From Mycolicibacterium goodii (lineage in GTDB: Bacteria > Actinomycetota > Actinomycetes > Mycobacteriales > Mycobacteriaceae): DNA of 64,000 nt. Shown here in pieces: positions 53,014-62,357 of this stretch; within the stretch, counting starts at the first letter, position 1; each line of letters opens with the position of its first letter. The stretch covers positions 4,526,001-4,590,000 of the forward strand of contig NZ_CP092364.2 of NCBI RefSeq assembly GCF_022370755.2. The letters run 5' to 3'. Position numbers and translations under genes: made by a program. Below the pieces are notes generated by a model. That model was not told the DNA's origin and made no database searches. It was given only the letters and a program-made list of their open reading frames with translations.

Positions 53014-55005
53014 ATGTCCGAGTTGGCCGTCGACACCCCCGCCACACCGACGCTGCGTGAACTGACCGTCCGGGGGATTTTGCTCGGCGGCGTGATCACG
53101 CTGGTGTTCACCGCCGCAAACGTTTACCTGGGTCTCAAGGTCGGGTTGACCTTCGCCACCGCCATTCCGGCTGCGGTGATCTCGATGGCGATTCTGCGCA
53201 ACTTCCGCAACCACTCCATCGTCGAGAACAACATCGTGCAGACCGTGGCGTCGGCCGCGGGTACGTTGTCGGCGATCATCTTCGTGCTGCCCGGCCTGGT
53301 GATGATCGGCTGGTGGACCGGGTTCCCGTACTGGATCACCGTCGCGGTCTGCGCAGTCGGCGGCATCCTCGGCGTGATGTACTCGATCCCGCTGCGCCGC
53401 GCCCTGGTGACCGGGTCGGATCTGCCCTACCCCGAAGGCGTCGCGGCCGCCGAGGTGCTCAAGGTCGGTGAACGCACCGAGGGTGCTGAGGACAACCGGA
53501 CCGGTCTGCGGGTCATCACGTTCGGCGCGCTGGTCTCGGCGGCGTTCGCGCTGTTGGCCAACCTCAAGGTGTTGGCCAATTCGATCACCGCGTACTTCCG
53601 CGTCGGGGCAGGCGGTTCGATGTTCGGTGCCAGCCTGTCGTTCGCGTTGATCGGTGTGGGCCATCTGGTCGGCATGACCGTCGGCATCGCCATGCTCGTC
53701 GGGCTGGTGATCTCGTTCGGGATTCTGCTCCCGTTCCGCACCATCGGCGACTTCGCGACCGGTGAATCCGTTGCCGAGGTCATCTCGGGCGCGTTCGCCA
53801 ACGAGGTGCGGTTCGTCGGTGCGGGCGCGATCGCCGTCGGGGCGGTGTGGACGCTGCTGAAGATCCTGCGACCGATCATCAAGGGCATCACCGAGGCGCT
53901 CGCCTCGTCCCGTGCGCGCCGGCAGGGGCAACTGGTCGACATCACCCAGCGCGACATCCCGTTTCCCATCGTGATCGCGACGATCGTGGTGATGCTCATC
54001 CCGATCGGCGTGCTGATGTGGGACTTCAGTCTGGGGACGGTGTTGCAGGGCAGGTCGGCTGCGATCATCGCGGCGAGCCTGGTGTTCATCTTCGTCGTCG
54101 GCGGCGTGATCGCCGCGGTGTGCGGGTACATGGCCGGTCTGATCGGGTCGTCGAACAGCCCGATCTCCGGTGTGGGCATCCTGACGGTGGTCGTCGCGGC
54201 GCTGCTCATCAAGGTCGTGTACGGCCCCACCGACGACAGCGGGTCCACGGCGCTGGTCGCGTTCACGTTGTTCGCGGCCGCCGTCACCTTCGGTGTGGCC
54301 ACCATCTCCAACGACAACCTGCAGGACCTCAAGACCGGTCAGCTCGTCGGTGCGACGCCGTGGAAACAGCAGGTGGCGTTGGTGATCGGCGTGCTGTTCG
54401 GGTCGGCGATCATTCCGCCGGTGCTCGATCTGATGCAGAACGCGTTCGGGTTCCTCGGCGCGCCCGGCGCCACCGAGAACGCGCTCGCCGCACCGCAGGC
54501 CGCGTTGATCTCGTCGCTCGCCAGCGGCGTGTTCGGCGGCTCGCTGGACTGGTCGCTGATCGGGCTCGGCGCCGCGATCGGCGTGGTGGTGGTCATCGTC
54601 GACGAGATGCTCAACCGCACTTCACGATTCGCGCTGCCACCACTCGCCGTCGGCATGGGCATGTATCTCCCGATGAGCCTCACGTTGATCATCCCGCTCG
54701 GCGCGGTGATGGGGTACTTCTACAACCGGTGGGCGGTCCGCACCGGCGGCGACGTCGAACGCAAGAAGCGTCTCGGCGTGCTGTTGGCGACCGGCCTGAT
54801 CGTCGGCGAGAGTCTCTACGGCGTCATCTTCGCCGGGATCGTCGCAGGCACCGGCAAAGAGGATCCGCTCGCGGTCTTCACCGGCAACGACGGCAACCTC
54901 GCGCAGATCATCGGGGTCATCGCGTTCGCCGCGGTCATCCTGTGGTTGTACAAACGGACGCAGACGATTTCGAGTCGGGACGTGGAGGTCGAATCACGCC
55001 AGTGA
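53014..55005 (+). CDS. OPT-family oligopeptide transporter
   Basis: 663 residues, typical length, with about 14-16 predicted membrane helices and the OPT motifs GVITLVFTAANVYLGLKVGLTFATAIPAAV (near the N-terminus) and SNSPISGVGI. Members import oligopeptides or siderophore-metal complexes with proton coupling. ATG 53014 is chosen, but GAGAGG touches it; a TTG three codons on has better spacing. 214-bp divergent region to the phytase-like gene. The 3' end overlaps the convergent membrane gene by 12 bp. Confidence 0.88.
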   Translation: MSELAVDTPATPTLRELTVRGILLGGVITLVFTAANVYLGLKVGLTFATAIPAAVISMAILRNFRNHSIVENNIVQTVASAAGTLSAIIFVLPGLVMIGWWTGFPYWITVAVCAVGGILGVMYSIPLRRALVTGSDLPYPEGVAAAEVLKVGERTEGAEDNRTGLRVITFGALVSAAFALLANLKVLANSITAYFRVGAGGSMFGASLSFALIGVGHLVGMTVGIAMLVGLVISFGILLPFRTIGDFATGESVAEVISGAFANEVRFVGAGAIAVGAVWTLLKILRPIIKGITEALASSRARRQGQLVDITQRDIPFPIVIATIVVMLIPIGVLMWDFSLGTVLQGRSAAIIAASLVFIFVVGGVIAAVCGYMAGLIGSSNSPISGVGILTVVVAALLIKVVYGPTDDSGSTALVAFTLFAAAVTFGVATISNDNLQDLKTGQLVGATPWKQQVALVIGVLFGSAIIPPVLDLMQNAFGFLGAPGATENALAAPQAALISSLASGVFGGSLDWSLIGLGAAIGVVVVIVDEMLNRTSRFALPPLAVGMGMYLPMSLTLIIPLGAVMGYFYNRWAVRTGGDVERKKRLGVLLATGLIVGESLYGVIFAGIVAGTGKEDPLAVFTGNDGNLAQIIGVIAFAAVILWLYKRTQTISSRDVEVESRQ

Positions 55006-56406
55006 TGACCCCACCGGCCACGGCACCGTCATGTGCCGCTCGTAGTACCTGTTGACCCGCCGGACATAGAGCACCGTCGTGGTCAGCAGCGGGATCAGTC
55101 CGAGTACCGCGAGCAACCCCGGTATGAGAAGCGCCAGCCCCAGCGGGCTGTTCTGTACGGCGGTCGGCAATGCGGTTTGGACGACCACTGCGGCCATCGA
55201 CAGGAGCCACGCGGCGATCAGCCGCCACGAGAAACCTCTCCGCGGGACGTGCACCCCGCCGCGGGTCAGCCCGCGGTATCGACCGAACCACTCGTGCACG
55301 CCCCACCCGAAGCTGACCATCATCAGGGGGATCGCCGCCACGATCAACGCGAACATCACCGGACGCACGATCGAAACCGACCCGGCTATCGCGAGCTCCG
55401 CCGCGGACACCGCGATCCCGAGCATCATTGCAGCTGTACTTGCCGACGCGAACCGGTCGCTGGTGCGCCGAGACCGATCCAGCGCCTGCGTCGAAACCGA
55501 ATTCCGCGCGATCGCCGCGAGGATCACGGCCGCCACGCCCGCGCCAATCCGCAGCGAGATGGGTTCAGCGAGTTCGACTCGGCCCCACCATTGCTCGGCC
55601 ATCGGTGCCAGCGTCCTGCTCGCCCAGACGGCCACCGCGGTGAGACATGCTGAAACCGACAGTGCCACTGCCACCTTGCTCGACGTGCGTGTGGACCAGG
55701 TGGACACCGGCCCGGCGTATGCAATGAGCACCCGAAACCCGAGCAGGACGATTGCCCCGCATACGAGAACGGGGAGAACCAGATTGACGAGAAGACCGAC
55801 GATGTCCGGCGCTGACATGGTGGTTTCCTCCTGGCCGCGAATCAGCTGCCAATAGAGCACACCGACGAACACGGCAGCCACGCTCAGTTCGGTCCGGTAC
55901 TTCTTCACCGGCTCGCAGATCTCCTTGAACGCGCGAGGCAGCAGCCAGGCGATTCCCTGGGCGGCCACGGATGTTCTGCTCAGCCACTTCTGCGCAACCC
56001 ACACATACGACGCCCGCCGCGTCGGGAAGATCTGCGCCACGCTGTGTAACTGACGTTCGAGCGCAGCTGCGAGTAGTGCTTCTCGCTTCTCTGTGACGAA
56101 CCCAGCCAGATCCCGAGTGCCGCCGTATCCGCTGAGCACTGCGAACGCCGACAGGACGAGCCTCTCGAACGGCGTGCCGGAATAGCTGGGAACGGTCGGC
56201 TCGTCCCCGAGAATGCGGCGTATGGCTTGATCTTCGGACATCGACCGCTTGCGCTCATCCTGGCCGCGACGCTCCAACTCCCAGACACCGACCTCAGAGA
56301 ATGCTGCCGACCAGTCACGCGAGCGGAACACGATGGCGCCAAGCATGACGACCACGGCCAGAAACGGTGTCGTCAACAATGTGGCGAGTTCCCACAACCA
56401 ACTCAC
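54994..56406 (-). CDS. Multi-pass membrane protein, unknown
   Basis: 470 residues from a GTG. N-terminal helix WLWELATLLTTPFLAVVVMLGAIVF, a soluble charged part to about residue 170, then at least seven further helices in the second half. No transporter motif, ATPase motif or conserved polar signature was recognised. The soluble part contains WELERRGQDERKRSMSEDQAIRRIL, plausibly amphipathic. Convergent with the OPT gene. Confidence 0.7.
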   Translation of the reverse strand: MSWLWELATLLTTPFLAVVVMLGAIVFRSRDWSAAFSEVGVWELERRGQDERKRSMSEDQAIRRILGDEPTVPSYSGTPFERLVLSAFAVLSGYGGTRDLAGFVTEKREALLAAALERQLHSVAQIFPTRRASYVWVAQKWLSRTSVAAQGIAWLLPRAFKEICEPVKKYRTELSVAAVFVGVLYWQLIRGQEETTMSAPDIVGLLVNLVLPVLVCGAIVLLGFRVLIAYAGPVSTWSTRTSSKVAVALSVSACLTAVAVWASRTLAPMAEQWWGRVELAEPISLRIGAGVAAVILAAIARNSVSTQALDRSRRTSDRFASASTAAMMLGIAVSAAELAIAGSVSIVRPVMFALIVAAIPLMMVSFGWGVHEWFGRYRGLTRGGVHVPRRGFSWRLIAAWLLSMAAVVVQTALPTAVQNSPLGLALLIPGLLAVLGLIPLLTTTVLYVRRVNRYYERHMTVPWPVGSSLA

Positions 56407-56588
56407 TGTAAGACCCCCGTCCCGGGTTCGGCTCGTATGTCTGAGACGACGATGACACAGACCACTGACATCTCGGCGGAATGCGCGGCCCGATTGGCGA
56501 ATCAGTTATCCCAGAGCGGTTTCGGGTCACCCTCGGTTGTCACACCGGTCACTCCTGCATCGCTCCCTCTTGGTCAGTACGACCTAAA

Positions 56589-56616
56589 AGTGCGATATCG
56601 CCGGTGATATCGCACT
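56589..56616. terminator. Palindrome AGTGCGATATC-N6-GATATCGCACT, second copy
   Basis: 11-bp stem (56589-56599 with 56606-56616) and 6-base loop, in the 285-bp gap between the LuxR gene 3' end and the next gene's 5' end. Shares the core with the hairpin after prfC. Likely a terminator for the LuxR gene; the rest of the gap contains no other feature I could support. Confidence 0.65.
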
Positions 56617-56691
56617 CGCAACGCGAACCCACGCCCCCACACACCGTCTGCTAAGACCAGCGAGTTCGCGCCACCGCACGCATCGGCCGCT

Positions 56692-57030
56692 TCACAGGTC
56701 CGTCACGTCGACGTAGCCATCCTGGATCGCCCGCGCGACGAGAGCCGCCTTGGTGCGGGCCGGGCGCCCGGCACGCTCGTATTTCTCGCGGATGCGCTGC
56801 AGGTACGTGCGCACCGTGCCGGGCGCCAGGTGCAGCGCCTTTCCGACTTCGATCTTGCTGTCGGACTTCAACCAAGCGATCAGGATCTCCTGCTCGCGGG
56901 GCGAAAGGTCCACGCGCGCAGGGTGTGGGCCCTGCGCCGCATTCGGCACCGGCCGCACGGAAGCCGCGAGGGCCTCGATGTGGCCGGGCCGATTTCCATT
57001 CAAGGGCATTCGCGCCGAGCAGGCGGTCAT
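56692..57030 (-). CDS. LuxR-type HTH regulator, no receiver domain
   Basis: 112 residues. LuxR HTH at about 47-108: LSPREQEILIAWLKSDSKIEVGKALHLAPGTVRTYLQRIREKY (given in pieces). No receiver or sensor domain precedes it. ATG 57030 has the strong site GGAGGAAG about 7 bases upstream, so it is preferred over the ATG at 57102. It lies downstream of the oxygenase gene on the same strand and may regulate the purine cluster. Confidence 0.82.
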   Translation of the reverse strand: MTACSARMPLNGNRPGHIEALAASVRPVPNAAQGPHPARVDLSPREQEILIAWLKSDSKIEVGKALHLAPGTVRTYLQRIREKYERAGRPARTKAALVARAIQDGYVDVTDL

Positions 57031-57204
57031 GGCACTTCCTCCATCTGTCGTTCGTCGCCCGCACGGTTGCGAGCCGAACAGATTGGCAGAGGCCACCGAC
57101 AAGTTGATGTTCGCCCTGCTCGGACCACCAGGTGACGCGATTTACGCGGACTGCTCCACCGCGGCGCGTCCCGGTGCGGGTTCGAGTATCCGGCCGGCGC
57201 GCCC

Positions 57205-58263
57205 CTACGACGTGACAGACGAGCGCGAGGCGCGCAGGCGAGCCGCCTCGCGTTCGGCTGCGGTGTTGGGGATGCCGATGCGAGAGCCTGAGAGCTTGGC
57301 GCGTAGATGCTCGTCCACCGTGACCGGTTCGTAGAGCGCGGGCCGCGACGAGTCGACGAACGTCGGGTGCGGCGCGATGAGGGCGTCGGCGTTCGCGTCG
57401 AAAAAGAATGCCGCGGAACGACGCCGTTGCACTCGTCCGTCGACGACCGGCGGCCGCACCCGATGCAGTGTGGACAGCCATCGTTCGTTGGTGAGCCGCG
57501 TGGTGAGGTCGCCGAGGTTGATCAACAACGCCCCGTCGTCGGGCCTGACGTCGTGCCAGACACCGTCGCTGCCGAGGATCTGCAACCCGGGAGCCTGATC
57601 GGCCCACAGGACGGTGACGATGCCGTAATCGGTGTGCTCACCCATGCCGATCAACTCGCCGTCGGTGGGAACCCTGGTGTCCTCGGGTAGCGCGTAGTTG
57701 TTGATCCGCAACGTGTTGACGGAGTGGCCGGTGCGACTCGTGAAGTAGTCACCGGGGAGGTGCAATGCGTCGGCGAAGATCGTGGTCATGGTCGTCGCGA
57801 CCCGTTCGGCTTCACGGAAGTACGCCGATACGGCGCTGTCGAAGCCTGGAACGTCCGGCCAGGTGTTCGTGGCGTAGTGATGCCGCACGTTCTCCGGGAT
57901 GTCCGGGTGGTCGTCGACGGACCGGCCCACGTTGAACGCTTCGAAGAAGTCGTTCATGTTGTTGGTCGACGCCGCGTCCAGGCTCAGCCGCAACGATTCT
58001 GATTTCGGTGGGCTGTATCCACGGTTCTCCGACGCGGGACGACGCCACGTGTTCTTTTCGTCGAGTGGCAACCCGAAGAACGCGTCGGCGGCGTCGGTGA
58101 GGCCGGCGATCACCGCGGCATCGATGCCGTGGCCGTGGATCTGGACGAAACCCACGGTGCGGCACGCGTGGTCCATGTCTTCGGCGACAGCGGCCTTTGA
58201 CGGTGCGGACCCCTGCATGACGTAGGGGCTGATATCGATGGCCGGTACCCGAAACGTGCTCAT
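57205..58263 (-). CDS. Isopenicillin-N-synthase-like 2OG-Fe(II) oxygenase
   Basis: 352 residues. N-terminal DIOX_N domain (VPAIDISPYV; GFVQIHGHGIDAAV). The 2OG-Fe(II) core has HTDYG (His-x-Asp), LHRVRPP (distal His) and the 2OG-binding RxS in RRRSAAFFFD. A strong AAAGGAG site precedes ATG 58263. Family reactions are hydroxylations, desaturations or ring closures. Lying next to guanine deaminase on the same strand, it is a candidate purine-cluster enzyme, but substrate is unknown. Confidence 0.87.
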   Translation of the reverse strand: MSTFRVPAIDISPYVMQGSAPSKAAVAEDMDHACRTVGFVQIHGHGIDAAVIAGLTDAADAFFGLPLDEKNTWRRPASENRGYSPPKSESLRLSLDAASTNNMNDFFEAFNVGRSVDDHPDIPENVRHHYATNTWPDVPGFDSAVSAYFREAERVATTMTTIFADALHLPGDYFTSRTGHSVNTLRINNYALPEDTRVPTDGELIGMGEHTDYGIVTVLWADQAPGLQILGSDGVWHDVRPDDGALLINLGDLTTRLTNERWLSTLHRVRPPVVDGRVQRRRSAAFFFDANADALIAPHPTFVDSSRPALYEPVTVDEHLRAKLSGSRIGIPNTAAEREAARLRASRSSVTS

Positions 58264-58406
58264 GGCGAACTCCTTTGGCGTGGTGACTTCACAGTCGTAC
58301 GGCCCGGAGGTGTCCGTCTCCCGCCCTGCTGGGACGTCGTCTCGCGTTGAACTCGGGTATTCGCAACATAAGCCCGCCCGCGGCGGCCCGCAACCGGAGC
58401 CGCAAG

Positions 58407-59762
58407 TCAGTTGAGCTCGCAACCCTTCACGTACACCTGGATCACAGTCTCTTCCCGCATGCCCATCAGCAGCGTGAACAGCAGTGCGTCACGATCGTCC
58501 TCGTCGATCTGGGCCAGAGATTCGGCGAGCAGTTCCTGGCGGTGCGGGTCGACCACCACGAAGTCGGCCTCCTTGCCGGCGTCGAGGTTTCCGATGCGGT
58601 CCTCCAGCGCGAGGGCCCGCGCCCCGGCGAGCGTCGCGGTGAACAGCAGTTCGGCCGGATGCAGCGCCACCGCCTGGTCACCCGGTTCGGACATGTGCAC
58701 CTTGAAGCAGTCGTTGAGCACGCGGGGAATCAACCACTCGTCACCCGCGCTCACATCGGTGCCGAGGGCCACGTTCACCCCGCCGCGCACGGTCGCCTGC
58801 CACGGCATGACACCGCTGCCGAGAAACAGCTGCGAGGTGGGGCAATGGGCGATCGACGTGCCGGTGTCGGCCATACGGGCCAGCTCGTCGTGCGTGCAGT
58901 GCACGGCGTGCGCCAACACACTGCGCGGCCCGAGCAGGGACTTACCGGCCGATCCGTGGCCGAACATCCCGTCATAGGTGTCCAGATAGTTTCGGACACC
59001 GTAGCTTTCACGAACCGCAGCGACCTCGTCGATGCTCTCGTTGAGGTGGGTGTGGAAGTACACACCGCTGTCGCGGACCGAGTCGTAGAGTTCGCCGAGC
59101 GCATGCAGCGTCTGCGCGGTCACCGACAGCGCGAACCGCGGCACCACCGCGGCATGCACCAGCGCCGTCGCCGGATCACCCGTGTCGGCGGCGTGCCATC
59201 GGACGATCTCGTCGGCCACCGACGAGATGGCCGTCGCCTCGTCGGTGAGCAACGGCTTGGCGGACGGCGGGCCCACGGTCTGAATGCCCCGGCCGGAGAT
59301 GGTGCGCAGCCCGGTCCGGATCGATTCGCCGAACAGGGCGTTCTGCGCGTGTGGGAACGCCGACCCGAACACCAGCGCGGTGGTCGTCCCGACACTGATC
59401 CGACGACGGCAGAAGTGCTGCGCCACCCGCTGCGCGTATGCGGGATCGGCGAGCTTCGCCTCGGCGGGAAAGATGCAGCGCGACAACCAGTCCAGCAGTT
59501 GCCCGCCGCCGTAGGAGTCGGTGCAGTAGGTCTGCGGAAAGTGGATGTGGGTGTCGACGAATCCCGGCAGCAGAAAGGCAGGCCGCCGGTCGATTACCTC
59601 GTCGCCGGTCTCGGGCCGCGCGTCGAACGGCCCGCTGTAGGTGATGCGCCCGGTGTCGTCGACGACGATGGCGCCGTCGGGTTCGTTCACGAGGTTTTGG
59701 GCGGCGGCAGAAAGTCTCGGCGCACCTGCGATGTGGATCAGGTGCCCGCGGTAGGTCGTCAT
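58407..59762 (-). CDS. guaD: Guanine deaminase
   Basis: 451-residue amidohydrolase converting guanine to xanthine and ammonia. Metal motif PGFVDTHIHFPQ (about residues 66-77), then THLNES, and the later VALGTDVSAGDEW with the Asp ligand. GuaD-type features are TYCTDSYGGGQLLDWL and LPRVLNDCFKV-like helices. ATG 59762 overlaps the 8-oxoguanine deaminase stop by 4 bases. It supplies xanthine for the urate branch. Confidence 0.92.
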   Translation of the reverse strand: MTTYRGHLIHIAGAPRLSAAAQNLVNEPDGAIVVDDTGRITYSGPFDARPETGDEVIDRRPAFLLPGFVDTHIHFPQTYCTDSYGGGQLLDWLSRCIFPAEAKLADPAYAQRVAQHFCRRRISVGTTTALVFGSAFPHAQNALFGESIRTGLRTISGRGIQTVGPPSAKPLLTDEATAISSVADEIVRWHAADTGDPATALVHAAVVPRFALSVTAQTLHALGELYDSVRDSGVYFHTHLNESIDEVAAVRESYGVRNYLDTYDGMFGHGSAGKSLLGPRSVLAHAVHCTHDELARMADTGTSIAHCPTSQLFLGSGVMPWQATVRGGVNVALGTDVSAGDEWLIPRVLNDCFKVHMSEPGDQAVALHPAELLFTATLAGARALALEDRIGNLDAGKEADFVVVDPHRQELLAESLAQIDEDDRDALLFTLLMGMREETVIQVYVKGCELN

Positions 59763-61117
59763 GCCGTTGCCCGCGCTCGCAGTGCGCGCGCCGCGTCGCG
59801 GGCATCGCCGGCGAGTGCCGTTGTGTCGGCGGTGCTCAACTCGTCATCGATGACGACGGGGATGCCGTTGACCAGCAGCAACCGCAGCGGCGCGGGTGGT
59901 CCGAACACCAGCGCGCACACCGGGTCGTCGATGTCGGCGTGGCCCAGTCCGTCCACCCGCCACAGCGCGATGTCGGCCAGCTTCCCCACTTCCAGCGAGC
60001 CCAGTTCGCGGTCACGGCCGAGGCAGCGGGCACCGCCAATAGTGCCCGCTCGAAGTACTTGTCGCGCGGTGATCGCCTTCGGTCCCAGGCGGTTTCGCGC
60101 CATCAGCAGCGCTTGTCTCAGCTCCCCGCCGAGGCCGCCGTGCTCGTTGGAGGCCACGCCGTCGACTCCCATCCCGACGGGCACACCCGCGACCAGCAGT
60201 TCGGGTATCGGCGCGGTGCCCGCACCCAGTCGCGCGTTGGAGCTCGGGCAGTGCGCCACTCCGGTCCCGGTCGCCGCGAGCTTGTCGATGTCCGACGCCG
60301 AGAGGTGCACACCGTGCGCGAACCAGACGTCGTCGCCCAGCCAGCCCAGCGATTCGACGTAGTCGACCGGACGTGCGCCGAAACGCTCCAGGCAGAACTG
60401 CTCTTCGTCGGTGGTCTCCGCAATGTGGGTGTGCAGCCGTACCCTGAGCTCGCGGGCCAGCGCCGCGGACTGCCGCATCAGCTCCCCGCTGACCGTGAAC
60501 GGCGAACATGGTGCCAGCGCGATTCTGCACATGGAGCCGAACGAGGGATCGTGATGGGCGCTCACGGCGTCCTGGCATGCGGCGAGGATGGCGTCGATGT
60601 CCTCGACGACGTTGTCGGGCGGCAGTCCGCCTGCCGAGGCGCCGAGATCCATCGAGCCGCGGGTGGGATGAAACCGCAGACCTATGCGTTGTGCCGCAGT
60701 GATTTCCGCGCCTAGCACATCGCCGCCGCCGCGTGGGAACACGTAGTGGTGGTCGGTGGTCGTGGTGCATCCGGACAGCGCGAGCGCCGCGAGTGCCGCG
60801 CTGGCGGCGACGTACTCCAGGTCGGCGTCCAGGTGGCTCCACAGCGGGTACAGCGTGGTCAGCCACTCGAAGAGCGTGCCGTCCTGCGCGTGGCCGCGGG
60901 TGATCCACTGATAGAGGTGGTGATGGGTGTTCACCAGGCCCGGTGCGGCCAGGCACCCCCGCGCATCGATGATCTGCGCGTCGGGCACCTCGGGCGCCGG
61001 GCCGGAGCCGACCGCGGTGATGATGTTGTCGTCGACGACGATGTATCCGCGGCTGTGTTCGGTGTACGCCGCGTCGACGGTGGCGATCGCGGCGCCGTCG
61101 ATCACCAATCGAGCCAT
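59759..61117 (-). CDS. 8-Oxoguanine deaminase
   Basis: 452 residues, amidohydrolase of the 8-oxoguanine deaminase subgroup, which yields urate directly. Metal motif PGLVNTHHHLYQW (about 59-71), TTTTDHHYVFPRGGG, HTHIAETTDEEQF, and GVDGVASNEHG with the Asp. The YQWITRG segment is characteristic of this subgroup. It lies 21 bp after the urate oxidase stop in the cluster, so it can feed urate to the next enzyme. Confidence 0.85.
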   Translation of the reverse strand: MARLVIDGAAIATVDAAYTEHSRGYIVVDDNIITAVGSGPAPEVPDAQIIDARGCLAAPGLVNTHHHLYQWITRGHAQDGTLFEWLTTLYPLWSHLDADLEYVAASAALAALALSGCTTTTDHHYVFPRGGGDVLGAEITAAQRIGLRFHPTRGSMDLGASAGGLPPDNVVEDIDAILAACQDAVSAHHDPSFGSMCRIALAPCSPFTVSGELMRQSAALARELRVRLHTHIAETTDEEQFCLERFGARPVDYVESLGWLGDDVWFAHGVHLSASDIDKLAATGTGVAHCPSSNARLGAGTAPIPELLVAGVPVGMGVDGVASNEHGGLGGELRQALLMARNRLGPKAITARQVLRAGTIGGARCLGRDRELGSLEVGKLADIALWRVDGLGHADIDDPVCALVFGPPAPLRLLLVNGIPVVIDDELSTADTTALAGDARDAARALRARATA

Positions 61118-61138
61118 TTGTCCCCCAGCGTATTTCGG

Positions 61139-62038
61139 TTATGTAAGCCAGCCCTGCTGGAAATCCCATGCCGGCCCGGGCGGCGGCGCGTCGTCGCGCG
61201 TGACGGTGGCCTGGATCAGCCCGTACGGGCGGTCGTCGGCGTGGAACACCTCGTTGTTGTTCTCCAGCCCGAACCGCGACAGATCGTAGGCGAAGTGGTG
61301 TTTGTTGGGCGCCGACAACCGCACCTCGGCGATCATCGGATAGCTCTCCAGCACGGCCTTGCCCATGTGGAACAGCGTCTGCTGCAAAGCCTTCGACTGC
61401 AGCACCGCGAACTGTTCGACCAAATGCGCCTTGACCCCGGTGTAGACGTCGTCCCAGTCCACGTCGGTGGTGGTGAACCGCCATTGCGCGATCAGCGAGG
61501 TCGCCATGACGCGGTCGTGGGTGGGTTCGAGGACGGTGTACTCGTCGGTGAGGAACCCGGCGAACTCCGATCCGGTGGACTTCAGGATCACCAGATCCTT
61601 CAGTCCGCCGACGATCCAGGCGCCGTCCGCGTCGACCGTCACGGCCGTGGTGCGGGTCTCCTGGCCTTTGCGGATCCAGGTGTGGTCGTGGTCGGCCCCG
61701 TCGACAATCACGCGCTCCCAGGCGTATTCATCGATCTCGATGCGCGCCGCGGAGACTGGTTCGACGTCGTCGACGAAGTGGCGGGCAAGTGCAAGCCCGT
61801 ACTCCTCGATGGTCGTGATGCCGGGCTGTTTGGCGTAGGCGTACGCGGTCTGCTTCTGGCTGTCGGTGGGCAGCACCTGCGACTGATCACCGATGAGATG
61901 GGCGCCGCTGAAATCGCCGCGCAGGCAGGTCGAGACGTTGAGGTCGCGGATCTCGTGCCGCGGGCTGTCGCGGTAGATCCGCACGACGCGGTTCTGGGCC
62001 TTCCCGTACTGGTTCTTGCCCAGGATGATGTCGGACAT
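61139..62038 (-). CDS. Urate oxidase (uricase)
   Basis: 299 residues, cofactor-free enzyme oxidising urate to 5-hydroxyisourate. Starts MSDIILGKNQYGKAQNRVV; characteristic segments include LVILKSTGSEFAGF (active-site region), TLFHMGKAVLESYPMI and NKHHFAYDLSRFG. No peroxisomal-type tail, as expected in bacteria. Start at 62038 lies one base beyond the HIU hydrolase stop, indicating coupling. Confidence 0.95.
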   Translation of the reverse strand: MSDIILGKNQYGKAQNRVVRIYRDSPRHEIRDLNVSTCLRGDFSGAHLIGDQSQVLPTDSQKQTAYAYAKQPGITTIEEYGLALARHFVDDVEPVSAARIEIDEYAWERVIVDGADHDHTWIRKGQETRTTAVTVDADGAWIVGGLKDLVILKSTGSEFAGFLTDEYTVLEPTHDRVMATSLIAQWRFTTTDVDWDDVYTGVKAHLVEQFAVLQSKALQQTLFHMGKAVLESYPMIAEVRLSAPNKHHFAYDLSRFGLENNNEVFHADDRPYGLIQATVTRDDAPPPGPAWDFQQGWLT

Positions 62039-62039
62039 A

Positions 62040-62357
62040 TCAGCTTCCTCGGTACGTCGAATAGGCGAAGGGCGCCAGGAGCAGCGGCACGTGGTACTTG
62101 GCACCGGTGATGTCCAGTGCGATGACCACCTCCGGGTACAGGCTACTCACCCGCTGTAAAGCGAAATACGTTGCGGTGTCGAAACGTAACCGGTGAAGTC
62201 CCGACGCCGGTCCGGTGTACAGGTCGGGGATGCGGCCGTCGCTGTCGGTGGCGCCCTGTGCCAGCACGGTGCCCTCGGCGTCGCTGAACGTCACGGGGAC
62301 CCCCTCGGCCGGGCGCCCGGTGACGGTGTCGAGCACATGGGTGCTGATATGCGTCAT
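62040..62357 (-). CDS. 5-Hydroxyisourate hydrolase
   Basis: 105-residue transthyretin-like protein. Family start THVLDTVTGRPAEGVPV with the catalytic His of the N-terminal region, LYTGPASGLHRLRFD, and the diagnostic C-terminal tetrapeptide YRGS. It hydrolyses HIU to OHCU. Overlaps the preceding UraD-type gene by 4 bases. Confidence 0.95.
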   Translation of the reverse strand: MTHISTHVLDTVTGRPAEGVPVTFSDAEGTVLAQGATDSDGRIPDLYTGPASGLHRLRFDTATYFALQRVSSLYPEVVIALDITGAKYHVPLLLAPFAYSTYRGS

